Below are positions 46,006 to 56,429 of a DNA stretch of 64,000 nucleotides, piece by piece. A model generated the notes under the pieces. That model saw only the letters and a list, made by a program, of their open reading frames with translations. It was not told the origin of the DNA and made no database searches. The DNA is from Cannabis sativa. Taxonomy: Eukaryota > Streptophyta > Magnoliopsida > Rosales > Cannabaceae. The DNA is taken from the NCBI RefSeq assembly GCF_029168945.1, contig NC_083605.1, forward strand, positions 43,263,659 through 43,327,658. The letters are read 5' to 3'. Position 1 is the stretch's first letter; each line of letters starts with the position of its first letter. The position numbers were made by a program, and so were the translations under genes.

Positions 46006-49000
46006 GTTTAAGGTTTAGGGTTCGGGTTTTGGTCTAGATCCGGGTTTGGGTTCGAGTCTAGGTCAAAGTCTGAGTTTAGGTTTGTGTCCAAATCCAAGAT
46101 CTAGACACCTACCACTTGTCGGGTCCAATCCCATGGTCCTTATTCAGATCCCAGTCTCGTGTCTTAATCCGGTTCAAATTCGGGTCCCGAGTCTCTAGTC
46201 CCAGTCTTGGTCGTAGGTTTAGGCCGAGGTCCAGGGTCGAGTCCCCGATCACAGTCCTGATTCCCAATCTAGGTCCAAGTCCTAGATCTCGGTCCAACTC
46301 TAGGTTCAGGTTCGAGTTCAGGTCCTAGTCTTAGTCCAGGACTCGGTCTGGGTTTGGGTCCAAATCTAGGTCCTGAGTCTCGAATATGGGTATCGGGTCT
46401 CGGGTCCTAGTTTGGGTTTGGGTCCAGGTCCAATCCCAGGTTCTAGGTCCCAGTCCATGTCTAGGTCTCGATCCGACTTCTTGTCTGGGTTTGGGTACAA
46501 TTCTAGTCCCAGGTCAAGGTCCTAGTCCGGTCCTTGTTTGGTTCTGCTTTCGTTTCCAATTATGTGTCTAGGTTTGGGTCGGGGTCTGAGTCTTGGTCCG
46601 AGTCAAGGTTTGGGTCTGGGTCTGGGTCAAGATCCCTTTCTGGGTCTACGTCCAGGTTCGGGTTCGGGTCTCAAGTCTGGGTCTACGTCCGATTATGGGT
46701 GCGGGTCTAGGCCCCAGTCCCATTCCCTGTTTGAGTCCTTGGGCGGGTTCAAGTCCCAGTCCCTATTTGGGTCCTGTGCCCGGTTCGGGTCGTGGTCCCC
46801 GTTCTAGTCTTAGGCCAGAGTTTAGGGTTTAGGGTTTAGGGATTAGGGATATGGGTTTAGGGTTTAGAGTTTATGGTTTAGGGTTTCGGGTGAGGATTTA
46901 TATTTAGGGTTTAAGGTTTAGGGTTTAGGGTTTAGAGTTTAGGGTTCAGGGTAAATAAAATTAAACATATTTATCATTACTAATGATAAAATTAATATAA
47001 GTAATGATAAATAATGATTAGTAATGATAAGTAATAATAATATGTAATAATAAAGTTAATTTAAGTAATGATAAGAAATAATTAGTAATGATAAGTAATG
47101 ATAATTAGATTTATTTTTAATTACCTAAACCCTAGCCCTAAACCCTAAATTGTAAACCTTAATCCCTAAACCCTAAACCCTAAACGCTGAACGCTAAACC
47201 CTAAATCCTAAATCCTAAACCGTAAACCTTAATCCCTAAACCCTAAACGCTAAACCCTTAACCCTAAAACCTAAACCCTACTCCCTAAACCCTAGACCCT
47301 AGATCCCAAACCCTAAATTATAAACCCCTAAACCTTAAACTCGGAATTGGACTCATACCCAAAACAAGAACCAAACCCAGACCTGGCTCCAGACCCAAAC
47401 CAAGATTGGGATCAGAACTTTGGACCCACACTTGGAACCTTAACTAAACCCAGACTCGGCCCCAGATCTGAATAGGTACCGAGACCCGGACCCGGACGTG
47501 CATCATGACACGAACCCAGACACAGACTTAGGACCCTGACTTGGACCCAAATCCAAACTCGAAATCGGGAGCCATACAAAAACCCAAACTTAGATGGGAA
47601 TCCAGACCAGGACTTGGACCCAAACCGAAACCCAGACCCAGACCGAGATCGGATGCAGGGACCCAGACCCAAACCCGGACCCAAACAATTAACTGGATCC
47701 AGTCCTGGACTTGGGACTCAAACCCATACCTCGGCCCAAACTGAAATCTGGACACAGACCTAGACTTAGACACTAACTTGGACATAGATCCAAACCTAGA
47801 ATCAAAACTAGAACCGATTTCGGACTGGGACTAAGACCTGGACATGAGACAGAAATAAGACCCAAACTCGAACCCAAACTCAAACCAAAACGCAGATCGG
47901 GACATGGCCGAGACCGAGACCTAGAATCCGGGACCCGAACCCTGATCAGTAACAAAACCGAGACCTGGACCCAGACCCAGATCAGGACTATGACTCGAGA
48001 CCTAAGACCCAGACCTAGGACCCAATACCCAGACAAAGACCCAGACCCGGACTAGCACCTGGACCCAAACTCAAAACCGAACCTCATCCCGAACTGGGCC
48101 CTAGGACCTAGACCTGGATGGGGGACTCGGACTCGGGACCCATGCCCCAAAATCGAGACCTGAGACTCGAAATGGAAGAGGACCATGACCACGACCTGTA
48201 GTCAGTGTCTTGATCAAGGACCAGGACATGGAGCCACACCTGGACCTAGACTTGGACAAGGACCCAAACCCAAACCCAAACCCAAAATCAAACCCCGACC
48301 TAAACCCGTACCCCACAATTTGAACTCAAACCCTGACCCAGACCTGGACCGGAACATGAATCCAAATCCAAACACGGATAGGGACTTGGGACCTAAACCC
48401 AAACCTAGACTTGAACTCAAACCCGAACCCAAACCTAGGACCCAAGCTTGGATAAAGTCCCCAAACCCAGACCCAAAACAAGATGCAAGATCAAGAACCA
48501 GGACTGAGACCCAGGACCCGACCATGGTCTAGGTCCTCGACCCCAACCCGGACTAAAATTGGGGACCCAATCACCGAACCAGAAACAGACCGCGACACTA
48601 GACTAGGATTTTGATCTGAACCCTTGACCTAGGACCCGGAGCTTGAATCCAACCTGTAGTCAGTGTCTGGATTTGGGACTCACAGCAGGTCCTGAAAACT
48701 AGACCTAGACCTGGACCCGAACTTGGACCTGCACGAGGACCCATACCTGGCCCCAGACATGGACTCAGAACCTAAACCGAAACTAGATCAGGACCCTGGA
48801 ACAGGACTAGGACTAGGACCAAGACCCAGAACAAGACCCGAACTCGGCCCCAAACCTAGACCCAGACCTGGGCCCATAACAGAACCCAAACCCAAACCTG
48901 GCCCCAAACTTAGACCCACACCAAAACCCAAGACCCCAACTCGGACCCAAACCCAGACAAAGACCCAAACCTAGATCTAGACCGTACCAAAACCCGAACC

Positions 49001-52000
49001 AAGACCTAAACCAATACCTGAACCCAAACCTAGAGCTAGATCAAAACATGGGACCCAGACCTTGACACAGACTAGGACCTGGACCCGAACCCAGGACTCA
49101 AACCCAAACTCAGACTAGGACTCTTACCCTGACCCAAAGATAAACTCAGACCCAAATCTAGACCCAAAATTTATATCAAAACCATAACCTGACTAGGATG
49201 GGGACCAAGATCCGAACCTAGGACCAAAACAAAACCAGAACCCAAACATGGAACAAAACTCGAACGAGGACCCAGGACCTGAACCTAGACTAAGACCCTC
49301 ACTAGGACCCAGACCAATACTTGGAGCTGGATTGGGACTCAGACCTAGACCTAAGACTCGAGACCAGGACCTGGACTCGGACAGGGACTTGGACTCGGAC
49401 AGGGACCTGGACTCAGATTGGGACCTAGACTCTGACAAGGATCTAGACTGAAATCGGGACTCAGGTTGCGAACCAGAACCTTGACCCAGACCGTGACCCA
49501 GAGCTGGATAGGGGACCAGGACCTAAAAGTCGGGCCTTGGAACTAGGACCAGGATATGGGCCTCCAAAGTGGGATAGAGACTCAGTCCCTAAAATTTGCA
49601 CCTTGGACCTAGGACCTGACCCCTGAACCGGACTCGGAATTAGGATCCAAACCGAGACTTGGGACCCAAACTAGAACCAAACTGGAATCAGAGACTAGGA
49701 TCCAAATTTGGACTCGGGGCTTGGACCTAACCCATAGTCGGTGTTTGGATCTAGGACCCGGGCCCGAACCTAAACAAGGACCTGGACCCGTACCCACACC
49801 AGGACCGAGACCAGAACCTAAACCCAGACCTGTCCATGAAATTTGAACCGAAACAAGTAGGGAACTGGGACCCAGGAATTGGACTAGGGACCTGGACCCA
49901 AACCAAGACCCAGACTGAGACCTGGTCCCAAATCCAAACTTGGGCTGAGACTCAGGACACAAACCAGAACCTACACCTGGACTTGGTCCGGGACCCAGAC
50001 CCGCACCTTGGACCCGAACCTGCATTAGTGTTCGAGACCCGAACTCAGAACTAGACCCAACACCCGTAACTAGAACCAAGGCCCAGGACCTGACCCCAGT
50101 CTCAGTCACGGACCTGGACCAAGACTCAAGACCAAAATTAGAACCAGACCGCGACTTGAGACTAGGATTGGGATCTCAACCCAGGACACGAGAGCCAGGG
50201 CTTGGACCCAAACCATAGTCAGTTTTTGGATCTGGGAATTGGACCAGGACCCGAACCCAGACCAAGACCCAGACCGGGACCTGGGATCAAAATGAGAACT
50301 CGAATCGGTACTCTAGAATAGGATTAGGACAAGGACTCAGACCAAAACCTAGACCCTGCTCTAGACCCAAACTCAGATTGGAACCCAGGCCCAAACCTAG
50401 ACCTACATTAGGATCGTGACCTATATCTGGACCCGAACCTAGACCCATACCTTAACCTAGCCTGGGACCCAGAACGCAGACCCAAACCCAAGACTCGGAC
50501 TGAGGGTTTGGGTCGAATGTCGAGTCCCGGGTACCACTCCCGATTTTGGGGCCCAAATCCTAGTCTTAATGCCCAATCCAAGTCAAGGTCCTAGGTCGCA
50601 GTCCGGGTCCAAGACCAAGTTTAAGTTTGAGCCCCAAATCTCAGTCGAGGTCCCAATTCGGGTATGGGTTTGGGTCCCGGTTCTTGAGTCCCAATCCAGG
50701 TCTGGGCTTGGGTCCTTGTGTGGGTCCAGGTCCTGGGTTTCATGTCTCGGTCTGGGTTCAAGTCTCTATTTAGGTTCTGTTCTGAGTTTGGGTTTGGGTC
50801 CAGTTCTTGTCCCAAGTTTGGGTCCTCATCCCGATCGTGGTACGAGTCCGGGTCTCGGTCTCGGTTAGAGTCCCAGACTTGGGTCTAGGTTCGAGTGTGG
50901 GTCCGAGTCCGAGTCTATGTGCCAAGTTCCGATCTCCATATGGGTTTGGGTCTAGGTCTATGTTTGTGTTAGGGTTTAGGGTTTTGGGTTTAGTGTTTAG
51001 AAATTTAGGGTTTAGGGTTTACGGCTTAGGGTTTTAGGGGTAAGTCTAAAGGGTTTGGGGTTTAGGGATTTAGTGTTTAGGGTTTAGGGCTTAGGGTCAC
51101 GGGGTACATCTTAAGGTCTGGGTTTGGGTCCTAGTCTTGGTCTAGGTCTGGATTTGGGTTTAGGTCTGGGTCTAGGTCCTAGATCCAAACACCAACCATG
51201 GGTCGGGTCCAAGGCCCAAGCGTCTAAATCTTATGTCCCGATCCGATTCTAGTAGGGTCCTTGGAACTGATCTGAGTCTAGGCTCGAGTTTTAGGTCCCA
51301 ATATCGGTTCCTAGTCTAGGTTTGGGTCCTAGGTCCTAGTTTGATTCCAGGTCTGGGTTCTGGTTCAGGTCCCGGAAGTGTCCAGGTCCAAGTCTGGGTT
51401 AAGGTCTGAGTCCGGGTCTGATACCATGTCTTGGGTCTCAAGTCCCGGTCTAAGTCTAGGTTTGGGTCTCGATTTGGGTGTGGGTCTCCATTTGGGTCTC
51501 GGTCCCAATTTAGGTCCAAGTCATGGGTTACAGGTCTTGGTTTGGGTCCAGGTCCCAGTTTGGGTTTGGATTTGGTTGTTTTTTCTTGTCCCAGGTTCGG
51601 GTCCTGGTTCGGTTTCGGTTTTGGTTTCAATTTTGGGTCTTGGGTTCAGGTTGGGGTCTTAGTCTAGGTCGGGGTCTGGGTATGGGTCGGAATCCCGGTG
51701 TGAGTTTGGGTCCTGGGTCTGGGTCAAGGTCCGAGTTTGGGTCCAGGTCTAGGTCCCTTCCGTATTTGGGTCCTAGACCAGATCCAGGTTTCTATCCCGG
51801 TCCTTATTCAGTTTTTGTGTTAGGTCTAGGTTCCAGTCCCAATTCTTTTTTTTGGCCTGGGTTTAGGGTTTAGGGTATAGAGATGAGGGATTCAGGTTAA
51901 GGGTTTAGTGTTTAGGACTTAGGGTTTAGGGTTTAAGGGTTTAGTGTTTAGTGTTTAGGGTTAGGGTGTAATTTAGAGTTTAGGGGTTAAGGTTTAGGGT

Positions 52001-52052
52001 TTAGGATTTAGGGTTTAAGGTTCAAGCATTAAGATTTACAGTTTAGGGTTCA
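46006..52052. repeat. Degenerate hexamer/telomere-like satellite, array 2
   Basis: Same repeat family as array 1. The plus strand is G-rich at 46006-46950, then an AT-rich island, C-rich at 47126 to about 50,505, and G-rich again to 52052. TTTAGGG-like blocks lie at 46808-46950, 50965-51110 and 51855-52052, and a CCCTAAA block at 47126-47335. No gene is seen, and the many open frames are by-products of the 6-bp period. Confidence 0.92.
46808..47335. repeat. Tail-to-tail telomere-like blocks around an AT-rich inverted repeat
   Basis: TTTAGGG variants (46808-46950) face CCCTAAA variants (47126-47335) across an AT-rich island (46951-47125). The island carries repeated TAATGATAA words. Its edges (about 46948-46977 and 47096-47126) are imperfect inverted copies: GGTAAATAAAATTAAAC versus, on the other strand, GGTAATTAAAAATAAAT. 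The whole is a ~530-bp imperfect palindrome. Copy 2 has the same at about 57245-57770. Confidence 0.85.
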
Positions 52053-52152
52053 TGGTAATTAAAAATAAACATATTTATCATTGCTTATAAGTAACGATGA
52101 GTAATGATTAGTAATGACAAAGTTAATATAATTAATGATATGTAATAATAAG
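52053..52152 (+). repeat. AT-rich module next to a TTTAGGG block
   Basis: Begins GGTAATTAAAAATAAACATA and contains TAATGA words. It is the same module that forms the arms of the AT island at 46951-47125. So the order TTTAGGG block then AT module is a repeated design of this satellite. A Tat-like LTR starts directly at its end. Confidence 0.75.
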
Positions 52153-53107
52153 TGTTATATGCATTTTCATTGATACGACACGTATATACTAATTAATGAA
52201 GGATAAGGAGTCATTGAGCCACTTAAGTTCCTTACCATGTGCTTTGAGAAGATAGTAGCATAAAACTCGTAGAACATGTCCCAACGAGAGATGCCTTCCC
52301 GGAGGAGACCACAAAAGAGATGACCACGAACCAGAGACATTCTTTATTCTAGAAGACAAGACCCCTTTTCGTTCCCATGAAGGGTATGAGTCTTCCACCA
52401 GGGTGCGTCAGTCTGAGATACACCTTCAACAGACGGAGGTTCAATCCGCGCATGCAAGGCAACAGGCCAATTGACCATGCCTTTTTTCCATGTACGATGT
52501 TAAAGTTTGTCTCCTATGCCACGCTACCATGCAGAGCATGCTTGCCCTCGCATACCATGTTAGGTGATCTAACGGCTATGGATGATAGAAATTCAAATAA
52601 GAATGGCTCTGAGATGACACGTGTCTAAAGCCCCGCCAATTTAGCCAGTACGATCTGACATGGATAAAGACAACACGGAAAATGTGCCACCTACCAATAC
52701 AACGGTGGGGATTCATCCCTACGAAGATCCGTTCAAGACAATTTGGGCAATGGAATCAGCCTATAAATACTCTAACTGATGCACAAGTGAAATGATCCAA
52801 ACCCATCCTCTGGACTCTCACCTAAAGATCCAAGACCTTCACATCACACTTAACCCTACTAATAACTCCAGAATATTCCTACTAAGCTTCTTCTTCTACA
52901 AGAACATGGGGGAAGACGAGAAAAGTCCATCATTATGTATATGTATAAATAATCTCTTGCCAAAGAGCCTAATATAATGGACTCATGGACTAAGGATAGG
53001 TAACACCTGAAGCACATAAAAATATTTTGCTTGTTATTGCATTATCCACGCCTTCATTACTTTCTGAAGCTCTGAAATTATTTGGTTTCTGAAAAACTTG
53101 GTAAACA
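52153..53107 (+). mobile_element. Tat-like LTR, copy 1 (955 bp)
   Basis: Starts TGTTATATGC and ends TTGGTAAACA, with TGTT/AACA terminal repeats. It is followed by TTT and a primer-site-like TGGAACTATCATTGATAG, similar to Tat-C's TGGTGCTTTCATTGAGAG with the same three-base gap. A TATA box lies at 52762-52769, then a CT-rich leader. The copy at 62629-63583 has exactly the same length. It is therefore probably the 5' LTR of a plus-strand Tat-like element whose coding region is mostly gone. ATAAG before it may be one TSD copy. Confidence 0.6.
52762..52769 (+). promoter_or_regulatory. TATA box of the Tat-like LTR
   Basis: TATAAATA in AGCCTATAAATACTC. It is conserved at 63237-63244 in copy 2. Confidence 0.55.
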
Positions 53108-53990
53108 TTTTGGAACTATCATTGATAGTTGAAGAAAAAGATATGCACGGCTACCACCAGTGCAAGCCCGTTTCAAGAAGGTCCATGTAAGGAAAGAAGG
53201 AAGACCTCCTGATCGCTTGTCGAGGTTCGAACAAGGGACAAAAATGTGCATATTTGAGGTGTTGCCCAAAAAAAGACTCGATGCGACAGTCTGCCCAAGA
53301 AAGGTTGCGAAAGTGAATGAACACAATCTTAAAGCACTTGACGCACTGATATCCGTCCCTAAAAGCTCAAATCACGCCATCCAACTCTCTAGAGGCAAGA
53401 TCAACTACCAAGATCCTCAGGCTCAGATCCACCACTACATCACTATACGTAAATAGAGTAGTTCAAGAGGTACTGGGGCCAGACGAAGGAGCTATGACCC
53501 GATGCGATCATGAAGACTAACTCAGAAAGGGTCGTGAGATGCAACGACTCTATCCAGCTAGAAACTCCAGCATCAGCACGGGCGAGAGGGCTAGATCTGT
53601 CTCATGACGACTACTTCCCCTGCCTTTTCTGGGTGTGTGAAGTTTCCCAAAAATAGATCCTATGATGGCAGCTGGTGAGAGGAGACCATCGGTACCATCG
53701 GTCGCTGCTGGGTTACCAGTGAGGCTCAGTTATGGTCTGTTGGTAGAAGTAGGTGACTTTTGGAAAAGTTCACTCTAGGTTGTCCTTGTCGCCTAGTGTA
53801 GCTGAAACCCTAGAGTTACATCAGAGGGAAGCAACTCGAGACATTATAAACCAATTAGGGAACCCTTGCGACATGCTTGTGCCATTAGAAGTCTGAGTTT
53901 CTGCATTAGAGACCCTCAAATACCCTGTGCTTTGATGAAGGAGACGAACTACCCGGGAGATCCTAGGTGTTGACCTCGCTTTTAGCCAAC
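53108..53990 (+). pseudogene. Leader/gag-side remnant downstream of the Tat-like LTR
   Basis: Starts with the primer-site-like sequence (53108-53128). A 98-codon frame (53160-53456, MQARFKKVHVRKEGRPPDRL) is kept open in both tandem copies, with basic N- and C-terminal parts. It matches no family I know. The copies differ at five bases within it, four changing an amino acid, so I see no sign of selection. Further right, no clear gag is recognised. Confidence 0.35.
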
Positions 53991-54889
53991 GACAATGAGT
54001 CTGGTTTGTAAGCGACAAGTAGTTTAATGAAAGTATAGTGTAATTAAAGCAAATAAAGACACAAGAATTTCTTAGATGTTCAGCCCCGAGCAGTTGGGTA
54101 ATAGCCTAATCCTCGTTATTTGTATTGACTTAAGAACAAGGAGAATGGTTCGTTTTCCTAGAGCTCTTACAATTATATCTCTGAATATGAATTCTTAGAC
54201 AAAAATTTTTGACCCTTTGCCCAGCGAGTATGAATCACTATTGATAGGGGTATAAGCTTTGGAGGGAAGTATTTCCCTTCTGGTTACAATTGATATAAGT
54301 AGAAAGATTACATAATATATACAGAATGCACTAATCGTGGGATTTGGATAGCTTGCCATATCTTTGTAATCTGATCTCAAATTTATAGCAATTCCTTTTA
54401 TGACTCATGATGCGAAAGGTGAATTTGCTAAGTGTTGGTGTGTTGCACGAATTGCTAACTACTCGGTTAAGATGATTTCGTCCGAGAAAATGTATGTGGT
54501 AACCTTTTCGGCTCGTGTCTTGCAAGCGAGTACCAAGACTTGAATCCACGTGTGGGGCCACGTTAGAGTGCTAAAATTTGAATAAAATTTTCCCCACAGT
54601 CTATACGGGACTTCCAAAGTTACGTCTAGACTTCATCCGAGCTATCTTTGCGTTTGGATGGGTAACAAGTGTCAGGTGCGTCTGTTGGCGATTTGATGTG
54701 AGGCTGACTAGGTGTCTCTTCGGTTTTCGGCTAATAGATGCTCTGACGCAATTGATGTTTTGAAATCTGATTTTCTCTCACCACATTTGACGGTTACACT
54801 TAATTACTTTTGATTTCTAATATTTTCTTTTGGGGGGAACCAAGGCGTCTAAGGTTTTTGAAATGATTACTCCTTTTTGTTTTTCTACC
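53991..54889 (-). mobile_element. Possible 3' LTR of a second Tat element (minus orientation)
   Basis: Its design resembles the left LTR of Tat-C: AAGACACAAGAATTTC near the LTR start region and, on the plus strand at about 54588-54600, TTTTCCCCACAG, which reads CTGTGGGGAAAA on the minus strand, like a polypurine tract. A plus-strand TATA box and an antisense-gene remnant follow, the same order as in Tat-C. Exact LTR ends were not found, so this is inference from layout. Confidence 0.35.
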
Positions 54890-54897
54890 TATAAATA
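54890..54897 (+). promoter_or_regulatory. TATA box before the antisense-gene remnant
   Basis: TATAAATA in ACCTATAAATATGACT. A splice donor (CA|GTAAGT, 55051) and an acceptor (TTTTGTAG, 55423) follow, matching the leader layout in Tat-C. Confidence 0.5.
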
Positions 54898-55570
54898 TGA
54901 CTGAGCATTGTTCATAAACTTATTTTCTCCAACTTCTCTATTAAGCAAGTTCAGAGCAAAAAAAGAGAAATTTTCGTCTCGAGTTTACCGTGAAATTTTC
55001 ACAAGAACCATCCAAGAAACTTCGCTTAGAGTGAATCCAGACGTCGATCAGTAAGTAAGTTCTCAATTTCTTCTACTTTCATTTTGTACACTTAATATCT
55101 GAATGCGATCTTAACCATGTTGTGGAAGATAGGTAGAAAACCCTAGGTTCATAAACTCTGCGATTTTTCTTTGCAATGATTTATACAACTGCACAATTCA
55201 CAATGCTTACTTTTTGACTGCACAATGTCTGTCTTTCACCTTGCTTATTCAAAGCTTCGCAAAATTTTTGCCCTAACTCTTAAAAATTTTAAACATCTAA
55301 GATTTGACTTATTCGTCGAATATTTCTATTCTTTAATCTGTTGAGTACTCCTGGTCGGCATATTTGGCTATTTACGGTTCGATATCCCGACCAAACACTC
55401 ATCTCGCGTGTTGTCTTTTGTAGATGAACTCTGGTGAGTTTTGGTGAAGCGAACACTGAATTGACAAGGATTTGCTTCAACTCTTGCACGAGGATTACCC
55501 TCGTCTTTATTCTAGTCCGCCCTTTTCAAGCGACGGACGTCTTAACTCAATCTTCCCGTTTAGCCACAGG

Positions 55571-56136
55571 ATGATGGCTCGCACTAAACAGACAATGCAT
55601 AAAGTCAACGCGTCTTACCCTCACGTTGCCCAGCACGCTACCCTACCTAGCGCCGAACAGGATCCACAAGTCTAGGAGATAGAGGAACAGTGCGATGCCC
55701 ACCCTGGCAGTCGTTGCGAGGCGGAGGAAGAGGAGGAAGCTGCACCTCCAAATTTTGTGGGATAGAACAAGGTCAGGGAGCCAATTGACGCGGACGGTGA
55801 TGTCCTGGTTGAAGGAGTGGACTACGTCAATGAGGAGCTTACTGCTGTAGTTCCTCAAAGGAGACAAAGTACCTTGGGTGTTAGGTTGGTGAGTCCTCCA
55901 TCCAAGGTCACTGAGCCACGCTTACGGGATCTCGACCAGGGCGGCTATCTGGGCGAGCTAGAATGTTATGTTCCTGCCTCGAACAACTGAGCCTCCAACC
56001 CAAAGAAGGGGATGTGTGCCTGGTCGGGTGCTCATTCCAAACAAGGGGCATTATTGCCTTTGCACCCGTACTTTAGGAAGTTGGCAAACTTCTTCTGTCT
56101 TTGTCCGACCCAATTCACTCCCAAGGGCATCATCAT
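55571..56136 (+). pseudogene. Tat antisense-gene remnant with H3-tail-like N-terminus
   Basis: One reading frame runs from the ATG at 55571 to the duplication junction at 56136, broken only by stops at 55673-55675 (TAG), 55763-55765 (TAG) and 55988-55990 (TGA). It begins MMARTKQTMHK, close to the histone H3 tail (ARTKQTARK), and then has a glutamate-rich part. Near the end, AWSGAHSKQGALLPLHPYF and CPTQFTPKGI match the Transposase_28-like region of the Tat-C antisense gene (AWSQTH...GAMLPLQDYF...APYQLIP). The rest is cut off by the tandem-duplication junction. Confidence 0.6.
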
Positions 56137-56429
56137 AAATAATAAATAAAAATTATTTCATACACTTGAAAAGAAAAAAAAAAGTATTAAATTATTAGTA
56201 TTTTACAAAAAAAAAAACAATCATTTTTATAAAAAAAAGTTCTCACATTCCATTCCTAAGTCAACCAAACAAACTAATCTTCATATTCCAAGACATCATC
56301 ATAATATTACTGCGCCCAACCAAATACAATAATGTTGCTTTCCTAGGTTTATAATTCCCTTCATCACTTGCCAAGCAATGTTAAATATATTCCCATGAAA
56401 TAAAACTTGCATTCCAAACGGCGCCTAAA

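Larger units (their letters stand above)
45715..56136. repeat. Tandem segmental duplication, copy 1 (10.4 kb)
   Basis: 45715-53524 and 56137-64000 align in order with an offset growing from 10,422 to 10,476 bp, so small indels have accumulated. By eye, divergence is about 3-4% in the LTR and flanks and 3-10% in the satellite. Copy 1 contains array 2, an AT module, a Tat-like LTR and 5' region, and Tat antisense-gene remains. The head-to-tail junction is at 56136/56137, within a short AAATAATAAATAAAA homology. Confidence 0.9.
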
